Assembly (NCBI GenBank): GCA_028752905.1
Contig: JAQNBH010000005.1
Span: 2,590,328 to 2,654,327, forward strand
Length of the DNA stretch: 64,000 nt
Source: Cladorhizidae sp. MBARI D1340-BT2
Taxonomy: Eukaryota > Porifera > Demospongiae > Poecilosclerida > Cladorhizidae
Reading direction: 5' to 3'
Positions 58,301-64,000 of the stretch are shown one piece after another (position 1 is the stretch's first letter; the number at the start of each line of letters is the position of its first letter). The notes beneath the pieces were generated by a model that ran no database searches, was not told the DNA's origin, and worked only from the letters and a program-made list of their open reading frames with translations. A program made the translations under genes and the position numbers.

Positions 58301-59940
58301 AGTTGCCGCAGAAAATCCTATATCAGGAGGATTGTCTACGTCAAGAAGGGCACTGGACGCTCATATGGGAGGGGCAGTGTAGCTATATGAGTCAGAGCTC
58401 TTCTGGGCTGACTCTAGTGATTTAGCGCGATCAAACATCATTGTAAGATCCAAGGTTTTATTTTCTAGAAGACGCTGATGGATGCGACTCGAGTTCCGTA
58501 ATGAAAGCATCTCTTATAACATCATCTCTATTTTGCACAGCCTTGATAATTGTATATAATCCTTACTTTTAAGGTCTTCACAATTTGGATCAAGGCTTTC
58601 TGCTCTCTGTTGACTTTGTGTAGCAAAAATATGGTGAGAAAAAACTTCATTTTACTGGGCTTCACGAATAGTTCTTTGAGGATCATGATAGCTCGATCAT
58701 ACTCGGTACATTCTTCAATACACCCAAATATTTTCGGCGATACATAGTTCGTGAGCAGGCTATTTGTCCAGACCTTCCTGAGGAAGGATGGCGAGAAAGT
58801 TCTCTAAAGTGTGAAGCCAGTGAAGTCATTCTTTTGAAGCCATTAGCATTTGGATCGGTGTTGAAGTGGTCAGGTCTCAAGAGTCGCTGCTGAACTTGGC
58901 TGTCTAAATTGATGTGTATAAGGGAGAGAGGAGAATCTTTATAGAAATAGGCTTTATACAGCCAAGAACATGAGTAGCAAACAATACACAAGTACCGAAC
59001 CAACTTAGAGCAAACACTAAGTAGCTGCACAACATAAACACAAGGCAGTCTAGGTGAATGTTAATATAAATTGTCACAAGCTACACCTAGGGTGCTACAG
59101 GAGTATGAACCAACTTAGAGCAAACACTAAGTAGCTGCACAACATTAAACACAAGGCAGTCTAGGTGAAGGTTAATATAAATTGTCACAAGCTACACCTA
59201 GGGTGCTATATACAGGGGTATGAAGTCTTTGACCGCAACCAGGCTTTATTGGTCTCAACTTTTACTTCTCATACTATTCACTTCATGGCAGTTGAAAAAT
59301 AGACCATGCTGCTAGCATTCTCAAGCTGCTATATATATATTTCTCAAGCTGCTATATATTGCACACCAAGCTTGAGTGGACAGTTTTCACAATTTAAAAG
59401 CATTTTTTGTGTGTGCATGTGTTTTCATTTTCATATTGAAGATACATCTTTGGGAAATTTGGAGTCTTTCATTATCTTGTAATTTTTGTTGTTAATATAT
59501 ATTTTAGTTCTCCAAGTTAACTTTTTAATTATAATATTATAGATTATTATGTTAGGTCTGCCGCTTTGCTATAACCTCAAGCAGATAGAAATGTTTTAAG
59601 GTGCTAAATGAAGACAGTTATTTAGGTTGAAATGTTGATGATGAGAAGTCTAGAAGTACACAGTTTAGGTTTGTGAAATTGCTCAAGTGAATTGTTGTTG
59701 AGATATTAACTTTGCATTTATGGGCATTTTTACATGGGTTAGGCCAATATAGTGTTATGGCACTCACTGATGCTGTTGTGTTGTGGTTATATTGTGTACA
59801 GGTTGGAAGCACTGGCCAAGCCAAAGTTAAGGGAATCCATGGACCTTGTGCAGTTCAACCCTGCAGCCTTTGAAGTCAGTCAGGCAGCAATGAAGGCCAA
59901 GGCCACCCCACGCATTGAGGAGCTGGCTAAACCCAACTAG
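49334..59940 (+). CDS. SPMAP2/THEG-family protein gene, six exons, 307 aa
   Basis: Gene-level entry. Exons 49334-49371, 49457-49528, 49607-49741, 50036-50315, 51405-51664 and 59802-59940 total 924 nt with consistent phases from ATG to TAG. The protein has eight THEG-type repeats with an R-x-E-x-LA-x-PK core at residues 18 (RVVELAVPK), 63 (RVEQLAAPK), 109 (RILELALHK), 154 (RPHTEMLAKPK), 192 (HIEEICKPK), 225 (ERTTELARPK), 262 (RLEALAKPK) and 299 (RIEELAKPN). Spacing is 33-46 residues, with IW/VW motifs between. The family (THEG, now SPMAP2) is associated with sperm-tail microtubules and other microtubule structures in animals; that role here is inferred from family membership. No signal peptide or membrane segment. 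The last intron is 8.1 kb, the other four 78-1089 bp. Confidence 0.9.
49457..49528 (+). CDS. SPMAP2/THEG-like, exon 2
   Basis: Acceptor GCGTGTAG|G and donor TTTTGA|GTAAGT. Encodes the first THEG repeat, RVVELAVPK, at residues 18-26. Confidence 0.88.
   Translation, partial: ALHQTCCRVGCPKDVQTGLVNQF
49607..49741 (+). CDS. SPMAP2/THEG-like, exon 3
   Basis: Acceptor AAATCCTAG|C and donor AAGCG|GTGAGG. Encodes YVWGTQDPMWPV and the second repeat, RVEQLAAPK. Confidence 0.88.
50036..50315 (+). CDS. SPMAP2/THEG-like, exon 4
   Basis: Acceptor CTCCCCTGCTTAG|A and donor AGGCCG|GTATGT. A competing acceptor-like CCCTCAG at 50109 gives the wrong phase. Carries repeats three and four (RILELALHK, RPHTEMLAKPK) preceded by IWTVSSALHAVPS and IWETSPSAL. 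Confidence 0.88.
50316..51404. other. SPMAP2/THEG-like intron 4
   Basis: AT-rich unique sequence with a run of TTTAACCCTTT-type repeats at about 50520-50625 and a (TG)n tract at 51358-51400 forming the acceptor region. No nested gene seen. Confidence 0.6.
51405..51664 (+). CDS. SPMAP2/THEG-like, exon 5
   Basis: The acceptor is a (TG)n tract ending GTGCACAG|ATA and the donor is CACAG|GTGAAT. Carries repeats five and six (HIEEICKPK, ERTTELARPK) and NPIWKVGVGPKNATAS, which leads into repeat seven split across the junction. Confidence 0.9.
51735..51995. repeat. 21-bp minisatellite at the start of SPMAP2/THEG-like intron 5
   Basis: About 12 copies of GGGTAAAAACTGGCGTAGCC plus one base, with degenerate edges. 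Confidence 0.88.
52287..52425 (-). CDS. Exon-like ORF in SPMAP2/THEG-like intron 5, antisense (terminal exon?)
   Basis: After a plausible acceptor TTTTATTGTAG|G the minus strand reads 45 codons (KLKFGTMVYFYTKNDTGCAV, then FGIPNSLESIIIESANG) to TGA. The composition looks protein-like. No family recognised. The frame does not match the exon-like segment at 54268-54494 directly, so either another exon intervenes or one of the two is spurious. Confidence 0.28.
52440..53964. other. Intronic sequence, AT-rich
   Basis: No gene recognised. 53143-53180 has CTGACAAAGGCTCGAGTCGA followed by AACGT, resembling a repeat-associated motif (see findings). A (GTTT)n tract is at about 53416. Confidence 0.4.
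53965..54089. mobile_element. 125-bp foldback MITE
   Basis: The left arm has CATTATTGAATTGATACGG then TGAAATATCAC. The right arm is its complement with few mismatches (GTGATATTTCCCCGTATCAA then TGTAATAATG). The middle is also palindromic (GTATTTTCACTCATGC versus GCACTCGTGGAAATAC), so nearly the whole element folds into one hairpin. Confidence 0.8.
54268..54494 (-). CDS. Exon-like ORF in SPMAP2/THEG-like intron 5, antisense
   Basis: Bounded by acceptor CATACTCTAG|C and a strong donor GATTGG|GTAAGAT. The 75 codons include LFLDTPSRCYLDSSSLQTPN, VELVSNWTLYPIDNRDPNY and CGAAESRLDPTSKKC, with no low complexity. It resembles an exon of a secreted or membrane protein (Cys pairs, an NWT glycosylation site), but I recognise no family. 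Possibly part of a gene nested in the opposite strand. Confidence 0.4.
54506..56160. other. Intronic sequence without recognised gene
   Basis: AT-rich, several short ORFs without motifs. A 3' LTR of the Ty3-type relic could lie near 55.5-56.1 kb, but I could not match it to a 5' copy. Confidence 0.35.
56161..58960 (-). pseudogene. Ty3-type LTR retrotransposon relic
   Basis: Minus-strand order agrees with gag-pol. Gag-like LLRPDHFNTDPNANGFKR at about 58890 comes first. A nucleocapsid-like CGSPKHPRARCPAREA and the CCHC knuckle CHKCQWRGHIKMFC follow near 58240, then a protease-region LILGLDFQTQHQSITLNYSG. An RT remnant YPLPRIGEKVNRI lies at about 57830 and TNGVACFPRKMDELIPG at about 57700. Integrase zinc/core remnants CSICDECKPQLHRPDP and PFERLNVNFKGPL are at about 57060. 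The C-terminal tail LVDEVELLEANPQYASL is at about 56450. Stops and shifts separate all blocks and the RT active site is lost. Confidence 0.75.
58997..59218. repeat. 110-bp tandem duplication
   Basis: CAACTTAGAGCAAACACTAA and the following ~90 bp ending GGGTGCTA are present at 59001 and 59111 with a few differences. Located just upstream of the Ty3-type gag on the minus strand, so possibly LTR or leader sequence. Confidence 0.85.
59219..59801. other. 3' part of SPMAP2/THEG-like intron 5
   Basis: AT-rich. A short direct repeat AAGCTGCTATATAT lies at 59323 and 59347. No gene seen. Confidence 0.5.
59802..59940 (+). CDS. SPMAP2/THEG-like, exon 6 (terminal)
   Basis: Acceptor TTGTGTACAG|G restores Arg262 with the AG of exon 5 and continues RLEALAKPK without a gap, which proves the junction across 8.1 kb. 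Ends RIEELAKPN and TAG. No canonical AATAAA was found in the first ~100 bp downstream. Confidence 0.9.
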
Positions 59941-61498
59941 TGAAAGCATGTTAAAAATATATTAGAATATTGATGATTCGCTCACATACTAATATCAACT
60001 TGTATCAGCAACAACACCCATATACACTTTATATCAACTTGCCACACGTCGGGCCAAGACGATGACTCCTGGCAGCAACAATGCCTCCAGAGATTCTCCA
60101 CCCCAAATCACCTACCTATGCACGATAGAGAAAGGCCTGGGCCTTGGTAATACCAAGAAAAGCACAAAGGCATCTGTTGCAGAACACTTCTATACTCCCA
60201 GTTGTTCTCGTTGACCTATTCTCAGCATTGCACAAGAGACTAAAACATTTTTCATAGGTATGACTATAGCCAAGTTACTGGAGCTAAAGTAGGGGTACCT
60301 CAAAACCCGAGTGCCTGATTTTGCCACATAAATATTTCCAGATTGCCAAGTGCTATATAGAGAGTTAAAATTAGCACCAATGGCTAGAGGAAGCCCTACT
60401 CTATGCAATGACTTGTTTCATTAGGCGCTAAAACTTAAAAGGCCTAACTTGGTTTTCAATGACAAGATTTAAACAGCTGTTCTAAGCATACCATTTGAGG
60501 ATTTTCTAATTCTGTACATCTCCATCACTTGCTTCAATGATTGCCTCTTGTTCTCAGCTTTAGGGCTAACTTCACTGTGGCCCATAAGTCTTCCTATAGT
60601 CATTCTACACAGAGGTGCAACTCGGGTTTTGTGTAGCTCTCTCCATCCCATATTCCACCACTACTGCATCATTAGAACTAGGATCCAATCATTCCCAAAT
60701 CTGACGGATTGTACTTCCCTATATATAATTTCGCTGCCAATTGTCACATTGAGTGGTCTTGGTAGAGTACCCAAGATGGCATCTCTCATAACTATTGTAA
60801 TGACACACAATTTCTTCCACACTGTACTCAACATGTTTTGACCAACAGGATCCAAGGTCTCTTCACTATGCAGCTCTGGCATTTAGGGTTCTGCACTTGC
60901 AACCAGCCTTATCACATCTCAACACTTCAGTAACAATGATTTTCTTGGTGATCGGCTAAAATTTAGTCACTCGATGTTTCAGCTAGATGCTCTAGCCTTC
61001 ATCAGTCGAAACATTGAGAATACATCGATTATTGAGGTTATTGTAAGAATAATTATACCCATATATATATAGGAATAATGAGCTGCTAAGTCTCACATGA
61101 AGTTGATACTTAGTACTCACTATATCATCACAAATTGGCCATGCGCACTTCTGAACTGCTAGATGGTCCTCTCCCAAACTACTTCCGTTGTCAAGATATT
61201 GGTTCTCTCTGAATCTAAAGGACAGCATCCATATCCTATCCATTGCTTTTTATCACTTTTGGACTTTTATCTCACAGGCTGAAAGCCATCTCTTCCTCCT
61301 CCTACAGATTTCCCTCAACTAGGACACACTTTTTGTCCAATAAGCATATCTACACACATATGTAAATTAAATATAACCGATGTACATAAGCACATCTCGC
61401 ATGCAATTTGTGAGGATGTGCCCATTTTCTTTTATAAATAGTTCCATCATGACCACTAAATCCTATTCTTAGGAACATTCAGATAATGTCCACATCAG
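59941..61498. other. Intergenic region between two convergent genes
   Basis: Separates the SPMAP2/THEG-like stop from the bL35m stop. Minus-strand ORFs at 60661-60882 and 60469-60651 are adjacent in the same direction but have no motif I can name. 60972-61027 holds a hammerhead-like palindromic motif. Confidence 0.45.
60972..61027 (-). ncRNA. Hammerhead-ribozyme-like motif (degenerate)
   Basis: On the minus strand CGATGT, A, then 15 nt, then CTGATGA (61005-60999), then an 18-nt hairpin (AGGCTAGA/GCA/TCTAGCT), then GAA and ACATCG. The CTGATGA and GAA core, a stem II with one bulge and a 6-bp stem III (CGATGT/ACATCG) next to a UH site are all present. Stem I is only about 2 bp. Such motifs are known in Penelope-like retroelements and other retrotransposons. 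Activity is not demonstrated. Confidence 0.35.
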
Positions 61499-62005
61499 TT
61501 ACCATCCTGATATCATCTTATTGAGCGTCTTCATCTGTATCTTGCTGGCATACCTTGGTTTCCGCAGACTTCTACGTCTGTTGAAGGACTTTGCTAGCAT
61601 GTTGTGTACATGTCCAGCTGGCCAGTACTTAAGCTTGCCTGAGCCAGTCCTGTAAAATCTCTTGGCCACTGCCTTCACAGTCTTCCTTTTCCCTCGGCGC
61701 TTGCTGTAATTCACAACACCTCTGGACTGAATATTGGTCAAACTCAGAGGTAATAGGTTGGGATGCATGCTGTGCATGACAGGAAATAGTTTCCCTAGTA
61801 GTGAACTGGAAACTGATGAGGTGTGGAAGTGAGGGATGGTGGACATGTTTCTTGATGTTTGTCGCAGAAAAATTGCTCTGGAACTGGCAGTCCAACGGTA
61901 ATAATTCTGGAAGGGAAATAGTAGGGAGCGATTTGGGTACACTTTAAACGAGGATAGCACTTGACTAGTCACTCTGGAGAGGGTAGTGCTTAATCCTAGC
62001 AACAT
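61499..62005 (-). CDS. MRPL35: Mitochondrial large-subunit ribosomal protein bL35m
   Basis: A single-exon 168-aa ORF. The start is ATG at 62005-62003; the frame is open further upstream only with a GTG. Residues ~1-90 are Ser/Thr/Arg-rich with few acids, as expected of a mitochondrial targeting sequence and linker. The C-terminal ~70 residues match the bL35 family: KTVKAVAKRFYRTGSGKLKY, then AGHVHNMLAKSFNRRRSLRKP and an MKTLNKMI tail. In bacteria this is K-T-x-A-AKRF-x-TGSGK. It binds rRNA in the mitochondrial 39S subunit. Convergent with the SPMAP2/THEG-like gene and divergent from the PEBP-like exon. No intron. Confidence 0.88.
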   Translation of the reverse strand: MLLGLSTTLSRVTSQVLSSFKVYPNRSLLFPFQNYYRWTASSRAIFLRQTSRNMSTIPHFHTSSVSSSLLGKLFPVMHSMHPNLLPLSLTNIQSRGVVNYSKRRGKRKTVKAVAKRFYRTGSGKLKYWPAGHVHNMLAKSFNRRRSLRKPRYASKIQMKTLNKMISGW

Positions 62006-62150
62006 CTTCTGGATCACTCTTGGACAAGGTGAAAGGTCAATTGCACTTGCGCATTGCGTGTATATAAAAGAAGAGCGTGGAAAAAACTTCTCTAGCAGCT
62101 GCGGTGTATTGCTTAGTGTTGCAAAAAAGGAGAAGTCTGACCTATCTAAG
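62006..62150. promoter_or_regulatory. Divergent promoter between bL35m and PEBP-like genes
   Basis: Only 145 bp separate the two start codons. A TATA-like TATATAAAAG lies at 62061-62070, about 80 bp before the plus-strand ATG. The position and size are those of a bidirectional promoter; the TATA box suggests the plus-strand direction is core-promoter driven. Confidence 0.55.
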
Positions 62151-62228
62151 ATGTCTCTAGGAGAAGTGCTACGTAAGGCTGGAATAGTCTCGGATGTTAT
62201 AGATCAGCCTCCTGACTTGCAAATTCAG
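62151..62228 (+). CDS. Probable first exon of a PEBP-family gene
   Basis: ATG TCT CTA starts 26 codons ending at AATTCAG|GTTAGT in phase 0. The peptide LRKAGIVSDVIDQPPDLQIQ fits the N-terminal PEBP signature (I-V-P-D-V-I-D-x-x-P...L-x-V). PEBP proteins bind phospholipids and regulate kinase signalling; MRPL38 also carries this fold. The rest is not recognised in the window. The next acceptor (TTGTTGTAG|ATGGGC at 62302) reads only 10 codons to a stop, so the true exon 2 probably lies beyond the right edge, after the minisatellite. Confidence 0.5.
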
Positions 62229-62394
62229 GTTAGTGGTCTCCTGTGGCTCTTGGCAGCACTTACTACTTGTAATGCTGTTTCTGACGAGGCTCTTTGTTGT
62301 AGATGGGCCTGACCAATCTGATTAAGCTATCCTGATAATATACATGCTTGTGTGAAATTGCAATGTTCACATCATCGTGAACATATCCCACCCC

Positions 62395-63139
62395 ACATAC
62401 CCTAGCCACAGGCAGCCATTCTGTGGTGAGTGTCTAGGTTCCAGCCTGCATACCCTAGCTGTTCTGGTGGTGGGTGTTTAGGTTCCAGCCTGCATACCCT
62501 AGCTGTTCTGGTGATGGGTGTTTAGGTTCCAGCCTGCAAACCCTAGTAGCTGTTCTGGTGGTGGGTGTTTAGGTTCCAGCCTGCATACCCTAGTTTCTGG
62601 TGGTGGGTGTTTAGGTTCCAGCCTGCAAACCCTAGTAGCTGTTCTGGTGGTGGATGTTTAGGTTCCAGCCTGCAAACCCTAGTAGCTGTTCTGGTGGTGA
62701 GTGTTTAGGTTCCAGTGCATACCCTAGCTGTTCTGGTGGTGGGTGTCTAGGTTCCAGCCTGCAAACCCTAGTAGCTGTTCTGGTGGTGGGTGTTTAGGTT
62801 CCAGCCTGCAAACCCTAGTAGCTGTTCTGGTGGTGAGTGTTTAGGTTCCAGTGCATACCCTAGCTGTTCTGGTGGTGGGTGTCTAGGTTCCAGCCTGCAA
62901 ACCCTAGTAGCTGTTCTGGTGGTGGGTGTTTAGGTTCCAGCCTGCAAACCCTAGTAGCTGTTCTGGTGGTGGGTGTCTAGGTTCCAGCCTGCAAACCCTA
63001 GTAGCTGTTCTGGTGGTGGGTGTTTAGGTTCCAGCCTGCAAACCCTAGTAGCTGTTCTGGTGGTGGGTGTTTAGGTTCCAGCCTGCAAACCCTAGTAGCT
63101 GTTCTGGTGGTGGGTGTCTAGCTTCCAGCCTGCATACCC
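62395..63139. repeat. 47-bp minisatellite, about 16 copies
   Basis: Units contain GGTTCCAGCCTGCAAACCCT, then AGTAGCTGTTCTGG, then TGGTGGGTGTTTA. Shorter subtypes lack AGT or CCTG and recur, for example near 62710 and 62850. Lies just past the PEBP-like first exon and probably within its intron. Confidence 0.92.
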
Positions 63140-63229
63140 AGACCTCCCAACCTTGGCAGATTAAATACCTGGACATATGACCAATTTTCCCTGGACAATG
63201 AGTCATTTCCCTGGACACCCCCTCCCACA

Positions 63230-64000
63230 AACAGTGTACTGTATATTATAGCTATCTTGAAATTCAATAGTGATTGTATCCATCTCATCTGTAGAAAATG
63301 ATGTAAATCGAGTTGCGAGATTGATAATACCACTGGTAGATATTTTTGTGCGATTGCGTGGGTCAAGAAATGCTACTTCTTTGATGACTTTATCTTCAAA
63401 AGGAAACTTATCAAGCATTTTTTTGACACTTGTTTCATAAAAAGCACGAACACAGAGAAAATGTTATGCTCAACTGATGTTCCAGCAACTTCATCTCCAA
63501 GTTCGTACAAAAGAAGCCTTGTAGATGTACCAAGTTCATCATTTTCAACTTGATTTTGTTGCTCAAAATATTTGATCTTAGTGATATCATGATCACCAGC
63601 ACTATTGTTTATAACTTCAGGTTTGATAAAGTTACCCATGTATCCTTGAAGCATGACACGTACATGTATGTCTGATTGAAGTGAGCCAATATGACTTGCA
63701 CTTGTTTGCAAGGCACAGTAAACTTGTTGAGAGGCTTTAAAGCGAATGATACAAAGTAGCAAAAAAGCTTTACCAATGAGTCCTTTAACAGTTTGTTAAT
63801 TCGATGAAGACGCTCATTGGCTGTTGTACTTTCGGCTTCAAGATCAAAATAAGCATAAAGAGCAGGCCATTTGTCAATAAGCCGCTTAATGCAGCCGCTT
63901 AATGCAGTGCTCCAAACTTAGCCAGCGTGTGGTACAATGCTTCAATTTTTTTAGTGGGTTGATATCTGCAAAGTCAGCTTCTATTTCAGAGTATTCAGCC
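63230..64000 (-). pseudogene. hAT-like transposase relic, C-terminal part, runs off right edge
   Basis: Read leftwards from 64000: KKLKHCTTRWLSLEHCIKRL, then WPALYAYFDLEAESTTANER, NKLLKDSL, RFKASQQVYCALQTSASHIG, ENDELGTSTRLLLYELGDEV, MKQVSKK and a frame-shifted MLDKFPFEDKVIKEVAFLDP. TRWLS...LIDKWPAL and FPF-D...FLDPRNR are typical of hAT/DUF4371-type proteins. A 13-bp tandem duplication (CCGCTTAATGCAG, 63892-63917) and a 7-A run near 63420 break the frame. The dimerisation end is missing. The copy is distinct from the one at 27454-31809. Confidence 0.65.

Noticed and set aside
60469..60882. Two adjacent minus-strand ORFs between the convergent genes
   Set aside because: No motif recognised, a stop between them and no splice evidence; possibly transposon debris.

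Overview
The window is eukaryotic and almost certainly from an invertebrate animal. A demosponge is my best guess, with modest confidence. The genes recognised (an SFI1-type centrin-binding repeat protein, an SPMAP2/THEG-family protein, mitochondrial ribosomal protein bL35m and a probable PEBP first exon) are animal-type. Many introns are under 200 bp with GT-AG borders, and the sequence is crowded with hAT-like, LINE and Ty3-type relics and minisatellites. No prokaryotic operon, CRISPR array, rRNA or tRNA was recognised.

Layout. Bases 1-24025 are one 57-bp tandem array (about 415 units) that runs off the left edge and carries a 190-bp hAT-like MITE. Bases 24005-46281 hold 12 minus-strand exons of an SFI1-like gene. 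All 11 exon junctions agree in phase, and the assembled frame is 969 codons without a stop. Its 15.1-kb intron 10 holds 21-, 34-, 24-, ~49-, 75- and 65-bp minisatellites, a multi-exon hAT-like transposase relic and two retroelement scraps. Bases 46300-49085 are two LINE relics in opposite orientation. Bases 49334-59940 are a six-exon plus-strand SPMAP2/THEG-like gene (307 aa, eight THEG repeats). Its 8.1-kb last intron contains a foldback MITE, a Ty3-type relic and two exon-like minus-strand ORFs. Bases 61499-62005 are an intronless minus-strand bL35m gene. It shares a 145-bp divergent promoter with a plus-strand exon (62151) that looks like the start of a PEBP gene. A 47-bp minisatellite and the tail of a second hAT-like transposase (minus strand) close the window.

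Main discovery. The 24-kb array appears to be amplified from the splice-donor end of SFI1-like exon 12. The last 21 nt of that exon (YSKWRLQ, whose Trp sits exactly 33 residues after the preceding SFI1-repeat Trp) are the first 21 nt of the array on the minus strand. Every unit therefore carries a copy of this mini-exon, a CAG|GTATTG donor and a TTTCTAG acceptor-like sequence. The gene thus runs into hundreds of tandem splice-site-like cassettes, and any further exons must lie beyond the left edge.
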